Assembly: GCF_964229645.1 (NCBI RefSeq)
Contig: NZ_CAXREX010000188.1
Span: forward strand, 1-43,374
Source of the DNA: Nioella sp964229645
GTDB taxonomy: Bacteria > Pseudomonadota > Alphaproteobacteria > Rhodobacterales > Rhodobacteraceae
DNA: 43,374 nucleotides
Direction of reading: 5' to 3'
Each line of letters starts with the position of its first letter. Position 1 is the first letter of the stretch. This document shows positions 33,239-42,244 of this stretch, one piece after another. The translations under genes were made by a program, and so were the position numbers. The notes under the pieces are model-generated. The model was not told where the DNA came from, ran no database searches, and saw nothing but the letters and a program-made list of their open reading frames with translations.

Positions 33239-35539
33239 GTGGCGGATCAAGCGGTGATGGCTCGCAGGCGGCGACTGCCTGGGGATGGCGCGACCTGGGC
33301 CCTTGTTTTGTTGGCCGTGGGCTGTTTGCCGGTCGCGTTCCTGGCCGAGGGCATTCTTGCCCGGATCACGGGCTTTGCCGTCGCGGCCTCGATCACGCTG
33401 ACGGCGGCCTTGCTCAATATCTGGCGCTTTCGCCGCGAACGGGCGGAGCGCGCCGCGATGCGCCAGGCGGCGGAGCTTGCGACTGATGACCCTGCGCTTG
33501 TTTTCCTGACCGACAGCCAGGGGCAGATCCTGTTTGAAAACCCCGCCGCACGCGATCGCTTCGGCCCGCGAGAGGGCCAGCCCATGTCGCGCGCTTTGGC
33601 AGGGCTTATCCCCAATGCCTCGGCCATTGCCTTTCGCCATGAAACGACGCTGATGCGGGACCGTGCTGCACGCGAAACGGTGGTGACGCGGCGCGGTACG
33701 GTAAAGATCACCGCCTTCCGGATCGGGTCCGGAACGCTGTGGAGGGTCGATGAGGCCGAAGATGGGGCGGGGCGCGCGCCTACCAGCAACGGTCTGCCGA
33801 TGATGGTTGTCAGCCGAAATGACACCATCCTGTCGATGAATGACGCAATGCGCCGAACGCTCGGGGAGCGCCGCAAAGCCTTGTCTGAGGTGTTCGAAAC
33901 CTTGCCGGTCCAATCCGGGCAGCGCACGCGCATCAGGGCGGCGGAGGATTGGACCGAGGTGATGGTGATCGAGCTTCAGGCCGGAGACGGTCGGCGCGAG
34001 ATTCATGTTCTTCCGGTCGATCTCCTGCCAATGGAAGATGAAATCGCCGCGCGCGCCTTCGGGGCGTTGCCGGTGGCGCTGGTGCATATTGGCGCTGGCG
34101 GGGAAATCCTTGCGGCGAACCCGCGTGCCCAAAGCCTGCTCAACCTGCATCCGGGCGGGGAGATGGTGCTTTCGGCGGTGGTGGAAGGGCTCGGGCGGCC
34201 CATCAATGACTGGGTGGAGGATGTGCTGGCCGAACGCATCCCCTCGCGACCGGAAATGGTGCAGGCGACGCTCAGGGAGGATGATTGTTTCGTGCAGATC
34301 ACCCTTGGGCGGATTGCGGGCGAAGGCGGGCCGACCCTGCTTGGGGTACTTCATGACGCAACGGCGCTCAAATCCATGGAGCAGCAATTCGTTCAAAGCC
34401 AGAAGATGCAGGCCATCGGCGAGCTTGCAGGCGGCGTGGCCCATGATTTCAACAATCTCCTCACGGCGATCACGGGTCACTGTGATCTTCTGATGATGCG
34501 CCATGACGAGGGCGATCCGGACTATGCGGACCTGGCCCAGATCAACCAGAATGCCAATCGGGCCGCCAGTCTCGTGGGGCAGCTCTTGGCTTTTTCACGC
34601 AAGCAGACGCTGCGCCCGGAGGTCGTCGACCTGCGGGACACGATGTCCGATATCACCCATCTTTTGAACCGTTTGATCGGAGAGAAGGTGCGGCTGGAAC
34701 TGGATCATGACCCGCACCTCTTGCCGATCCGGGCGGATCGCCGCCAGATGGAACAGGTGATAATGAACCTGATCGTGAATGCGCGCGATGCGATGCCGGA
34801 TGGGGGCAGGGTGCTGGTGGAAACCCGCGTGGCCCGCCTGAGAGAGCCGCTGCGCCGCGACCAGGCAGAAGTGCCGGCCGGTCACTACGTCACCGTTCGT
34901 GTCAGCGATGAAGGCACGGGCATTCCCCCCGACCAGATCGGTCGGATCTTTGAGCCTTTCTTCACCACGAAGGGCACGGGCAAGGGCACCGGGCTCGGCC
35001 TGTCCATGGTCTATGGCATCGTCAAGCAATCGGGCGGATTCATCTTTGCCGACAGCGAGCCGGGGCGGGGAACGGATTTCACCCTCTACTTCCCCGTTTA
35101 CGACCGGCCCAAGGGTCAAAGTCCGGACTCGCAGCCCGAGTCGTCAGCACCCGCGCGTCCGACGGATCTCTCCGGTGATGCGGTTGTTTTGCTCGTCGAA
35201 GACGAAGCCTCGGTGCGGGCCTTCGCGTCTCGTGCGCTCAGGATGCGGGGATTCACGGTGATCGAGGCGGAAAACGCTGAAGTCGCCCTGGAAAAGCTCG
35301 CCGACAGCGATCTTGAGGTGGATGTTTTCGTAACGGACGTGATCATGCCGGGGATGGACGGGCCGACATGGGTGCGCGAAGCGCTGAAGGATCGCCCCGA
35401 TGTTCGGGTGGTCTTCGTCTCGGGCTATGCAGAGGACGCGCTGGAGCGCAATGGCAAGGACGTGCCGAACTCGGTCTTCCTTGCCAAGCCCTTCACCCTG
35501 TCGGATCTTACCGCGACGGTACAACGCCAGTTGCACTGA
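33239..35539 (+). CDS. cckA: Cell-cycle hybrid histidine kinase CckA
   Basis: 766 residues: two N-terminal transmembrane helices (about 15-55), PAS-like regions, a HisKA domain with His402 in AGGVAHDFNNLLTAITGHCDLLMMRH, an HATPase domain (NLIVNARDAMPDGG; GTGKGTGLGLSMVYGI) and a C-terminal receiver with Asp700 (FVTDVIMPGMDG). This is the CckA architecture. In alphaproteobacteria CckA phosphorylates ChpT, then CtrA; in Rhodobacterales the system governs motility, gene-transfer-agent and quorum-linked functions rather than viability. GTG 33239 follows a perfect AGGAGG six bases upstream; an earlier TTG at 33197 lacks one. A CtrA box lies just upstream. Confidence 0.92.
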   Translation: MADQAVMARRRRLPGDGATWALVLLAVGCLPVAFLAEGILARITGFAVAASITLTAALLNIWRFRRERAERAAMRQAAELATDDPALVFLTDSQGQILFENPAARDRFGPREGQPMSRALAGLIPNASAIAFRHETTLMRDRAARETVVTRRGTVKITAFRIGSGTLWRVDEAEDGAGRAPTSNGLPMMVVSRNDTILSMNDAMRRTLGERRKALSEVFETLPVQSGQRTRIRAAEDWTEVMVIELQAGDGRREIHVLPVDLLPMEDEIAARAFGALPVALVHIGAGGEILAANPRAQSLLNLHPGGEMVLSAVVEGLGRPINDWVEDVLAERIPSRPEMVQATLREDDCFVQITLGRIAGEGGPTLLGVLHDATALKSMEQQFVQSQKMQAIGELAGGVAHDFNNLLTAITGHCDLLMMRHDEGDPDYADLAQINQNANRAASLVGQLLAFSRKQTLRPEVVDLRDTMSDITHLLNRLIGEKVRLELDHDPHLLPIRADRRQMEQVIMNLIVNARDAMPDGGRVLVETRVARLREPLRRDQAEVPAGHYVTVRVSDEGTGIPPDQIGRIFEPFFTTKGTGKGTGLGLSMVYGIVKQSGGFIFADSEPGRGTDFTLYFPVYDRPKGQSPDSQPESSAPARPTDLSGDAVVLLVEDEASVRAFASRALRMRGFTVIEAENAEVALEKLADSDLEVDVFVTDVIMPGMDGPTWVREALKDRPDVRVVFVSGYAEDALERNGKDVPNSVFLAKPFTLSDLTATVQRQLH

Positions 35540-35542
35540 ACT

Positions 35543-36142
35543 TCAATTGGCGCAGAGGCGCTCCCACAGGTCAAACTCGGCGCGGGCCTCCTCCCTCAGC
35601 CGCGCCTCCACGTCCGCGGAGAGGGTGAGCGCCTTCCTCGGGGACACGTTTTCGCGGCCGAGTTCCAGCGATGTGCCAAGCTTGTCTTCGAAGAAGTCGA
35701 TCAGGGCGTCTTGTCGGTCGTAGCGGAAGAGGTAATCGATCCCGGCGGCACCATCGCGGTCGGAGAGAAACCGTGCCTGGGACCCAACTCTCGCCAGCTC
35801 GGGTTGATCCTCGGACAGCCAGGCCAGCACGAAATCGTCGAAGCTCATTCCAGCGGTGGATTTTTCCGGGTTGGAGTGGTCGGGACGCGACCGATACCGA
35901 TACCAGCTGCCAAGCCAGTCGATGGGCTCCCGCATGACCGCGACGGTGCGCATCGGGCGATCCCCCCGCTGTTCGAAAAACTTGGAGAGCCGGTTGCGAT
36001 AGCCCATCAGGTTCACGTGCTTCTGGCCGGGCGGATGCAGGATGGCTGCGCTGGCATGGGGCAGGAGCGCCTGTTCCAGAGCCGTCGTCCCGGTCTTGGG
36101 AACGGCGAGGAAAACGATTCTCTGCTTCCAGAACACCAGCAT
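35543..36142 (-). CDS. Sulfotransferase-like protein
   Basis: 199 residues. VFLAVPKTGTTALEQALL (11-28) is the 5'-phosphosulfate loop of PAPS-dependent sulfotransferases, and VAVMREPIDWLGSWYRYR is the 3'-phosphate motif (RxPxxxxxSxY). Shorter than most members (250-300), so substrate-binding parts are reduced. No signal peptide. Acceptor unknown, perhaps a cell-surface glycan. ATG 36142 follows AAGGAG. Convergent with cckA (3 bases between stops) and divergent from recA. Confidence 0.75.
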   Translation of the reverse strand: MLVFWKQRIVFLAVPKTGTTALEQALLPHASAAILHPPGQKHVNLMGYRNRLSKFFEQRGDRPMRTVAVMREPIDWLGSWYRYRSRPDHSNPEKSTAGMSFDDFVLAWLSEDQPELARVGSQARFLSDRDGAAGIDYLFRYDRQDALIDFFEDKLGTSLELGRENVSPRKALTLSADVEARLREEARAEFDLWERLCAN

Positions 36143-36231
36143 CGACAGCTCCTTTCCCGAGTCACCCCTAACTTAAACGCTTCCTTAACCCTTCATGTAA
36201 AAACTGGGGTCCACAAGATTTTACTTGAAAT

Positions 36232-36276
36232 GTTCTCTTTTTGGTCTCAAAAGAAGTGAGAGAACAAGAGGCGAAC
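36232..36276 (+). promoter_or_regulatory. LexA (SOS) boxes upstream of recA
   Basis: GAACAAGAGGCGAAC at 36262-36276 is an exact GAAC-N7-GAAC, the LexA site of alphaproteobacteria, 50 bases before the recA start. A second, near-perfect copy on the other half-site orientation, GTTC-N7-GGTC (36232-36246), precedes it by 15 bases and matches 7 of 8 positions. TTGAAA at 36225 may be a -35 element. Confidence 0.8.
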
Positions 36277-36326
36277 ATGAGCATCATTGCCGCGGGACAT
36301 GCGGTATGGAATAAGGAGCCGGAAAC

Positions 36327-37394
36327 ATGGCAGTGGCAAACCTTCTCGACATGACCGACCGTAAATCCGCAGACAAGCAAAAGGCGCTCGACAGCGCCCT
36401 GGCCCAGATCGAACGTCAGTTCGGCAAGGGCTCCATCATGAAACTGGGCGCCGACAACCCGGTGGCCGAGATCGAGGCGACCTCGACCGGTTCGCTCTGG
36501 CTCGACATCGCGCTTGGAATCGGCGGCCTGCCCAAGGGGCGGATCATCGAGATTTACGGTCCCGAAAGCTCGGGCAAGACGACGCTCACGCTGCATTGCA
36601 TCGCGGAAGAGCAGAAAAAGGGCGGTGTCTGCGCCTTCGTCGACGCCGAACACGCGCTTGACCCGCTCTATGCCAAGAAGCTGGGCGTCGATCTGGACGA
36701 GCTTCTGATCAGCCAGCCCGACACCGGCGAACAGGCGCTGGAAATCACCGACACGCTGGTGCGCTCGGGCGCGGTCAGCATGGTCGTGGTCGACTCGGTG
36801 GCGGCACTGACGCCGAAGTCGGAACTGGAAGGCGACATGGGCGACAGCTCGGTCGGCGTGCAGGCCCGCCTGATGAGCCAGGCGAAGCGCAAGCTGACGG
36901 GTTCCATCTCGCGCTCGAACTGCATGGTGATCTTCATCAACCAGATCCGCATGAAGATCGGCGTGATGTTCGGCAGCCCCGAAACCACCACGGGCGGCAA
37001 CGCGCTGAAATTCTACAGCTCCGTGCGCCTCGACATCCGCCGCATCGGTTCGATCAAGGATCGCGACGAGGTGGTGGGCAACGCTACCCGCGTCAAGGTG
37101 GTGAAAAACAAGGTGGCCCCGCCCTTCAAGCAGGTCGAATTCGACATCATGTATGGCGAAGGCATTTCCAAGACCGGCGAATTGCTGGACCTCGGGGTCA
37201 AGGCCGGCGTGGTCGAGAAATCGGGCAGCTGGTATTCCTATGGGGACGAGCGGATCGGCCAGGGCCGCGAGAATGCCAAGCAGTTCCTGAAGGACAATGC
37301 CCCGGTGGCCACCGAGATCGAGGACAAGATCCGCGCCGCGCATGGGCTCGATTTCCACATGGATGACAACGACGGGGACATGGTCGAGGACTGA
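36327..37394 (+). CDS. recA: Recombinase RecA
   Basis: 355 residues, ATP-dependent strand exchange and LexA co-protease. Walker A GPESSGKTT (78-86), FVDAEHALDP, the L1 region GDSSVGVQARLMSQ and L2 (FINQIRMKIGVMFGSPETTTGGNALKF) are intact; acidic C-terminus (DDNDGDMVED). ATG 36327 follows AAGGAG. Preceded by LexA boxes; followed by a strong terminator. A short reading frame beginning at 36277 overlaps the start in another frame. Confidence 0.98.
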   Translation: MAVANLLDMTDRKSADKQKALDSALAQIERQFGKGSIMKLGADNPVAEIEATSTGSLWLDIALGIGGLPKGRIIEIYGPESSGKTTLTLHCIAEEQKKGGVCAFVDAEHALDPLYAKKLGVDLDELLISQPDTGEQALEITDTLVRSGAVSMVVVDSVAALTPKSELEGDMGDSSVGVQARLMSQAKRKLTGSISRSNCMVIFINQIRMKIGVMFGSPETTTGGNALKFYSSVRLDIRRIGSIKDRDEVVGNATRVKVVKNKVAPPFKQVEFDIMYGEGISKTGELLDLGVKAGVVEKSGSWYSYGDERIGQGRENAKQFLKDNAPVATEIEDKIRAAHGLDFHMDDNDGDMVED

Positions 37395-37416
37395 CCTTCC
37401 CCCGCAGCTTCACACG

Positions 37417-37445
37417 GAAAGGCGGCCCCGAATGGGCCGCCTTTC
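37417..37445 (+). terminator. recA terminator
   Basis: GAAAGGCGGCCC (37417-37428) and GGGCCGCCTTTC (37434-37445), a 12-bp perfect stem with five-base loop, followed by GCGTTTC. Lies 22 bases after the recA stop. Confidence 0.75.
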
Positions 37446-37551
37446 GCGTTTCAGCACCCGCGTGGCCGCTTTGTCCTGTGGACAGAGGGCCGGGTGGGGG
37501 TTACATCGCTGAAAACTTGCCACTTCGCCTGCCGGAAAGGGGCCCTGCCAG

Positions 37552-40230
37552 ATGGCCAGCCTGAACGACATTCGCTCGACCTTCCTCAACTACTTCGCCC
37601 GCAATGGACACGAGATCGTTGCCAGCTCGCCGCTGGTGCCGCGCAACGATCCGACGCTCATGTTCACCAACTCGGGCATGGTGCAGTTCAAGAACCTCTT
37701 CACCGGGGTCGAACACCGCGACTACAAGCGGGCGACGACCGCGCAGAAATGCGTGCGCGCGGGCGGCAAGCACAACGACCTCGACAACGTGGGTTACACC
37801 GCGCGCCACCACACCTTCTTCGAGATGCTGGGCAATTTCAGCTTTGGCGACTACTTCAAGCACGAGGCCATTCCATTCGCCTGGGAGCTGATCACCAAGG
37901 ATTTCGGCATTCCCAAGGACCGGCTCTACACGACGGTTTACCATACCGATGACGAGGCCTTCGAGATCTGGAAGAAGGTGGGCGTGCCTGAAAGCCGGAT
38001 CATCCGTATCGCGACCTCTGACAATTTCTGGCAAATGGGCCCGACCGGTCCCTGCGGCCCCTGCACCGAGATCTTCTACGATCATGGCGATCATATCTGG
38101 GGCGGACCTCCGGGCAGCCCTGAGGAAGATGGCGACCGCTTCATCGAGATCTGGAACATCGTTTTCATGCAGAACGAGCAGTTCGAGGACGGCTCGATGC
38201 GCGAGCTGGACATGCAGTCGATCGACACCGGCATGGGGCTGGAGCGGATCGGCGCGCTGTTGCAGGGCAGCCACGACAACTATGACACGGACCTGTTCAA
38301 GGCGCTGATCGAGGCCTCGGCCCATGCCACCAGCGTCGACCCCTATGGTGACAAGAACGTCCATCACCGGGTGATCGCCGATCACCTGCGGTCCACCTCC
38401 TTCCTGATCGCCGATGGCGTGATGCCCTCGAACGAGGGCCGGGGCTACGTGCTGCGCCGGATCATGCGGCGCGCCATGCGCCACGCGCATCTTCTGGGCG
38501 CACAGGACCCGCTGATGCACCGCCTTGTGCCGGCGCTGGTCAGCCAGATGGGCCAGGCTTACCCGGAACTGGGCCGGGCGCAGGCGCTGATCGAGGAGAC
38601 CCTGAAGCTGGAGGAAACCCGTTTCCGCCAGACGCTTGACCGCGGCCTGAAGCTTCTGGACGAGGAACTGGGCGATCTTCCCGACGGGGCAGAGCTGCCT
38701 GGGCGCACGGCGTTCAAGCTCTATGACACCTATGGTTTCCCGCTCGACCTGACGCAGGACGCGCTGCGCGAAAAGGGCCGGGCGGTCGACACCGCGGGCT
38801 TCGATGAGGCGATGGAAGAGCAGAAGGCCAAGGCCCGCGCGGCCTGGTCTGGTTCGGGCGAGGCGGCGGACAATGCCGTCTGGTTCGACATAGCGGATGC
38901 CTCGGGCGCGACCGATTTCCTGGGCTATGACACTGAGAAGGCCGAGGGCCAGGTCATCGCGCTGGTGGTCGATGGCAAGCCTGTCGACAAGATCGCGGAA
39001 GGCGGTGAGGGCTGGATCGTGGTGAACCAGACGCCGTTTTATGGCGAGGCGGGCGGCCAGGTGGGCGATACCGGCGTGATCCGCCGAATCGAGGACCGTG
39101 ACGAGGTGGCACTGGTCGAGGACACCCGCAAGTTTGCCGATGGCAAGATCTATGCCCACAAGGTGACGGTGGAACGCGGCACGATCGTGAAGTCCGATCC
39201 GGTGGAGCTGGAGGTCGATCACGGCCGTCGCGGCATGATCCGCGCCAACCATTCGGCCACGCACCTGCTTCACGAGGCGCTGCGGCGCGCGCTTGGCGAT
39301 CACGTGGCGCAGCGCGGCTCGCTCAATGCGCCGGACCGGCTGCGGTTCGATTTCAGCCACTCCAAGGGGCTGAGCGCCGAGGAACTGACCCGCGTCGAGG
39401 AGGAGGTGAACGCCTTCATCCGCCAGAACGCCCCGGTCGAAACCCGGATCATGACGCCTGACGATGCCCGTGGACTGGGGGCGCAGGCGCTCTTCGGCGA
39501 GAAATACGGCGACGAGGTGCGCGTGGTCTCGATGGGCCACCTTGCCGGGTCCGGCAAAGGTGCGGATGGCGAAACCTATTCGCTGGAGCTCTGCGGCGGC
39601 ACCCATGTGGGCCAGACCGGCGATATCGGCGTCTTCGTGGCGCTTGGCGACAGCGCGTCAAGCGCGGGCGTGCGCCGCATCGAGGCACTGACGGGGGCTG
39701 CGGCCTTCGACTATCTCAGCGGGCAGGCCCGGATGCTGGGCGATGTGGCCGGCAGCCTCAAGGCGCAGCCCGCCGAGGTGGGCGAGCGGGTGCAGGCGCT
39801 GATGTCCGAGCGCAAGGCGCTGGAAAACGAGGTGGCACAGCTGCGCCGCCAGCTGGCCATGGCCGGTGGCAGTGCCGCGGGCGCCCCGGCCGATCGCGAG
39901 GTCAACGGGATCACCTTCCTGCCGCAGGTGCTGGAAGGGGTGACTGGCAAGGACCTGGCAGGGCTGGTGGACGAGCACAAGGCGCGCATGGGCGACAAGG
40001 CAGCGGTCTTGCTCATGGCCGATGCAGGGGGCAAGGTGGCGGTGGCTGCGGGGGTCAGTGCTGACCTGACGGATCGCATCTCTGCCGTGGATCTGCTCAA
40101 GGCTGCGGTCGTGGAACTGGGCGGCAAGGGCGGCGGTGGCCGGCCCGACTTTGCCCAGGGCGGCGGCAGGGATATCGGCGGGGCGGATGCCGCCATCGCC
40201 GCGGCCGAAGCGCTGTTGAAGGGAGTGTAA
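37552..40230 (+). CDS. alaS: Alanyl-tRNA synthetase
   Basis: 892 residues, full length. Class II catalytic domain (motif 2 region with CVRAGGKHNDLDNVGYTARHHTFFEML), then the editing domain with zinc ligands H567-x3-H571 (NHSATHLLH) and C681-x3-H685 (CGGTH), and the C-Ala domain ending GGGRPDFAQGGG. Charges tRNA-Ala and hydrolyses Ser- and Gly-tRNA-Ala. ATG 37552 has GGAAAGGGG upstream. DUF1330 follows three bases after the stop, so they are co-transcribed. Confidence 0.98.
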   Translation: MASLNDIRSTFLNYFARNGHEIVASSPLVPRNDPTLMFTNSGMVQFKNLFTGVEHRDYKRATTAQKCVRAGGKHNDLDNVGYTARHHTFFEMLGNFSFGDYFKHEAIPFAWELITKDFGIPKDRLYTTVYHTDDEAFEIWKKVGVPESRIIRIATSDNFWQMGPTGPCGPCTEIFYDHGDHIWGGPPGSPEEDGDRFIEIWNIVFMQNEQFEDGSMRELDMQSIDTGMGLERIGALLQGSHDNYDTDLFKALIEASAHATSVDPYGDKNVHHRVIADHLRSTSFLIADGVMPSNEGRGYVLRRIMRRAMRHAHLLGAQDPLMHRLVPALVSQMGQAYPELGRAQALIEETLKLEETRFRQTLDRGLKLLDEELGDLPDGAELPGRTAFKLYDTYGFPLDLTQDALREKGRAVDTAGFDEAMEEQKAKARAAWSGSGEAADNAVWFDIADASGATDFLGYDTEKAEGQVIALVVDGKPVDKIAEGGEGWIVVNQTPFYGEAGGQVGDTGVIRRIEDRDEVALVEDTRKFADGKIYAHKVTVERGTIVKSDPVELEVDHGRRGMIRANHSATHLLHEALRRALGDHVAQRGSLNAPDRLRFDFSHSKGLSAEELTRVEEEVNAFIRQNAPVETRIMTPDDARGLGAQALFGEKYGDEVRVVSMGHLAGSGKGADGETYSLELCGGTHVGQTGDIGVFVALGDSASSAGVRRIEALTGAAAFDYLSGQARMLGDVAGSLKAQPAEVGERVQALMSERKALENEVAQLRRQLAMAGGSAAGAPADREVNGITFLPQVLEGVTGKDLAGLVDEHKARMGDKAAVLLMADAGGKVAVAAGVSADLTDRISAVDLLKAAVVELGGKGGGGRPDFAQGGGRDIGGADAAIAAAEALLKGV

Positions 40231-40233
40231 GAC

Positions 40234-40524
40234 ATGCCATCAGCCCTGTGGATCGCCCACGTGACCGTCACCGACGAGGCGGCCTATTCGAAATATGCCG
40301 CCATCGCGACCGAGGCCATCGCCGCGCATGGCGGCGTCTTCCTGGCGCGCGGTGGACGCCATATCCAGAAGGAAGGCCGCGACCACCCGCGAAACGTCGT
40401 GGCCCGCTTCCCGTCGGTCGAGGCGGCCAATGCCTGCTATGAATCGGAGCGCTACCAGGAGGCGCTGAGCCACGCGCGCGGCGCGTCCGAGCGCGACCTC
40501 GTGATCGTCGAGGAATTCGAGTAG
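40234..40524 (+). CDS. DUF1330 domain protein
   Basis: 96 residues, ferredoxin-like dimeric fold of the DUF1330/EthD-like group: ALWIAHVTVTDEAAYSKYAAIATEAI, FLARGG, then RNVVARFPSVEAANACYESERYQEAL, the conserved core. Enzymatic role unknown; some relatives are mono-oxygenase-like. It begins three bases after alaS, so translation is likely coupled. Complete, soluble. Confidence 0.9.
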   Translation: MPSALWIAHVTVTDEAAYSKYAAIATEAIAAHGGVFLARGGRHIQKEGRDHPRNVVARFPSVEAANACYESERYQEALSHARGASERDLVIVEEFE

Positions 40525-40529
40525 GGCGA

Positions 40530-40602
40530 TTTCGCCGCCTGCCGGCGTCGACCGGGGGCGGCCCTCCTCAGGCCCCGTCGGGGCCCTCGTCGGGCCGCGT
40601 TG
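40530..40602. repeat. Composite intergenic repeat (copy 2)
   Basis: TTTCGCCGC...GCGTCGACCGGGGGCGGCC...CCTCGTCGGGCCGC, matching the region at 29540-29616. The internal hairpin here is GGCCCC-GTC-GGGGCC (40571-40585), different in sequence from copy 1 but in the same place. May terminate alaS-DUF1330 and the convergent Lrp gene. Confidence 0.65.
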
Positions 40603-40609
40603 CCGCAGA

Positions 40610-41068
40610 TCACAACGGCAGCGCGGTGGTGTGCTTGATCTCTTCCATCACGAAGCTGGCGGAAACATCGGCGATCTCGACCTTCGCGGTGAGGCGCTGG
40701 TAGAGCCGGTCATAACCGGCCATGTCGGCCACGCGTGCATGCAGAAGGTAGTCGAGCTCTCCGGTCATGCGATACGCGGCCAGGATCTCGGGCATCTCGC
40801 GCGTGGCACGGGCGAAGCGCGTGGACCAGTCGGGGCTGTGGGCACCCGCCCGGATCAGCATGAAGACCGACAGCCCAAGCCCAAGCGCCTTGGGGTCCAG
40901 CAGGGCCACGCGCGCCCGGATCAGCCCGCGATCCTCCAGTGCCTTGACCCGCCGCCAGACCGCGTTGCGCGACAGCGCGGCAAGCTCGGCCAGCGCATCG
41001 AGCGACAGGGTGGCATCGCGTTGAAGCGCGTTTAGGATTTTTCGATCCTGTGCGTCTAAATTTTCCAT
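40610..41068 (-). CDS. Lrp/AsnC-family transcriptional regulator
   Basis: 152 residues: an N-terminal winged HTH (LDAQDRKILNALQRDATLSLDALAELAALSRNAVWRRVKALEDRGLI) and a C-terminal RAM/ligand domain (GLSVFMLIRAGAH...YRMTGELDYLLHARVADM). Typically senses an amino acid and often regulates itself and a neighbour. Divergent from a small DUF6356 gene; the 132-base gap holds an AT-rich palindrome. ATG 41068 is the family start (MENLDAQDRKIL). Target genes unknown. Confidence 0.92.
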   Translation of the reverse strand: MENLDAQDRKILNALQRDATLSLDALAELAALSRNAVWRRVKALEDRGLIRARVALLDPKALGLGLSVFMLIRAGAHSPDWSTRFARATREMPEILAAYRMTGELDYLLHARVADMAGYDRLYQRLTAKVEIADVSASFVMEEIKHTTALPL

Positions 41069-41082
41069 ATTTAAATGATAGT

Positions 41083-41097
41083 TGGGAAATTATCCCA
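41083..41097. promoter_or_regulatory. Operator-like palindrome upstream of the Lrp gene
   Basis: TGGGA-AATTA-TCCCA, 15 bp with an AT-rich centre, 14 bases upstream of the Lrp-type start, like Lrp/AsnC autoregulatory sites. A second perfect palindrome, GATGTCCGGACATC (41154-41167), stands 33 bases before the DUF6356 start. Confidence 0.5.
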
Positions 41098-41200
41098 TGA
41101 GAACCCCTAATCAGTTGAGTATTTGGGATCCCTTTGCAGGCGCGTCGCGGCAGGATGTCCGGACATCACCACGCGAACGGGCAGCAAGGGAGCGCCGGAC

Positions 41201-41407
41201 ATGATTGCACGACTTTTCACCGATCATCCGCAAAGCGTTGACGAGAGCTATCTTGAACATGCCGCCTTCGCGGCCCGCTTTTCGGGCTGGCTCTTCCTTG
41301 CTGCCTTCGCTGCCGCCGTGCACGCTGTGCTGCCCTTCCTGTTCGAGAAAACCGCCAGCCGCATCACTGCACGGCTTTACGAACGGACCCATAATCGCGG
41401 CCGCTGA
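41201..41407 (+). CDS. DUF6356-type small membrane protein
   Basis: 68 residues: MIARLFTDHPQSVDESYLEHAAFAARFSGWLFLAAFAAAVHAVLPFLFEKTASR... An amphipathic/His-containing N-terminus, one hydrophobic helix (about 30-50) and a basic C-terminus; matches the recalled DUF6356 family. Inner-membrane anchored; function unknown. ATG 41201 follows AAGGGAG. A longer upstream frame from 41123 has no ribosome site. Followed by the amidotransferase gene on the same strand, 63 bases away. Confidence 0.8.
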   Translation: MIARLFTDHPQSVDESYLEHAAFAARFSGWLFLAAFAAAVHAVLPFLFEKTASRITARLYERTHNRGR

Positions 41408-41470
41408 GCCCCCTTTTCGCCGCCCCCGATCCGGGGCAGAAAAGAGGGATCCGCGCGAAGGAGCCGCCAA

Positions 41471-42244
41471 ATGTGCCGTTGGGCCGCCTATATCGGGGAA
41501 CCGATCTTTCTGGACGAGGTGGTCAGCCGCCCCGGCCACTCTCTGATCCGCCAGAGCCAGAGCGCTGCCGAGGCCAAGACCGCCACCAATGGCGACGGCT
41601 TCGGGCTGGCCTGGTATGACCGAAGGCCGGAACCGGGGCTGTATCGCGACGTCTACCCGGCCTGGTCGGACCCGAACCTGCGCAGCCTGGCGGAACAGGT
41701 CTGCTCGGGGCTCTTCCTCGCCCATGTGCGGGCCTCGACGGGCTCGGCCATCAGCCGCAATAATTGCCACCCGTTCGTGGTGGGGCGCTGGAGCTTCATG
41801 CATAACGGCCAGGTGGGCGGGTTCGAGGCCTTCCGCAAGCGCGCCGACATGCTGGTGCCCGATCACCTTTACGGTTTCCGCAAGGGGGCCACCGACAGCG
41901 AGGTTCTGTTCCTGCTGGCGCTGGCCGAGGGGCTGGAAGAGAACGCGCCGGGTGCACTGGCGCGGGCGGCGGGCAAGCTGGCCGGCTTGTCGCGGGATCA
42001 TGGCGAGGGGCCGCATCTGCGCCTGTCGGCGGCGTTCAGCGACGGGCAGGCGCTGTGGGCCGCGCGCGGATCCTGCGATTCCATCTCGCCCACGGTCTAT
42101 TACCGCTGGTCGGAGACGCGCAAAGGCTGGGCCGTGGTGTCGGAGCCTCTGGAAATGGGCGAAGCAGACTGGACGCCGCTTTGCCCAGGCAAGATCGCCC
42201 GGTTCGAGGGCGACCAGATGGCGCTTTACGACCTGCCGCTGTGA
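41471..42244 (+). CDS. Class II glutamine amidotransferase
   Basis: 257 residues. The N-terminal catalytic Cys2 (MCRWAAYIGEPIFLDE) becomes the nucleophile after Met removal. NGDGFGLAWYDRRPEPGLYRDVYPAWSD and FLAHVRASTGSAISRNNCHPF, with MHNGQVGGF, complete the Ntn glutaminase fold (YafJ-like). Releases ammonia from glutamine; no synthase domain is attached or adjacent, so the acceptor is unknown. The stop overlaps the convergent membrane-protein gene by 19 bases. Confidence 0.9.
   Translation: MCRWAAYIGEPIFLDEVVSRPGHSLIRQSQSAAEAKTATNGDGFGLAWYDRRPEPGLYRDVYPAWSDPNLRSLAEQVCSGLFLAHVRASTGSAISRNNCHPFVVGRWSFMHNGQVGGFEAFRKRADMLVPDHLYGFRKGATDSEVLFLLALAEGLEENAPGALARAAGKLAGLSRDHGEGPHLRLSAAFSDGQALWAARGSCDSISPTVYYRWSETRKGWAVVSEPLEMGEADWTPLCPGKIARFEGDQMALYDLPL

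Noticed and set aside
36173..36188. A CtrA box upstream of recA (TTAA...TTAA)
   Set aside because: The spacing is eight bases instead of seven, so it does not fit the site; the LexA box explains the control better.
37501..39606. A 701-codon open frame opposite alaS
   Set aside because: A codon-bias shadow of alaS; no domains and no ribosome site.
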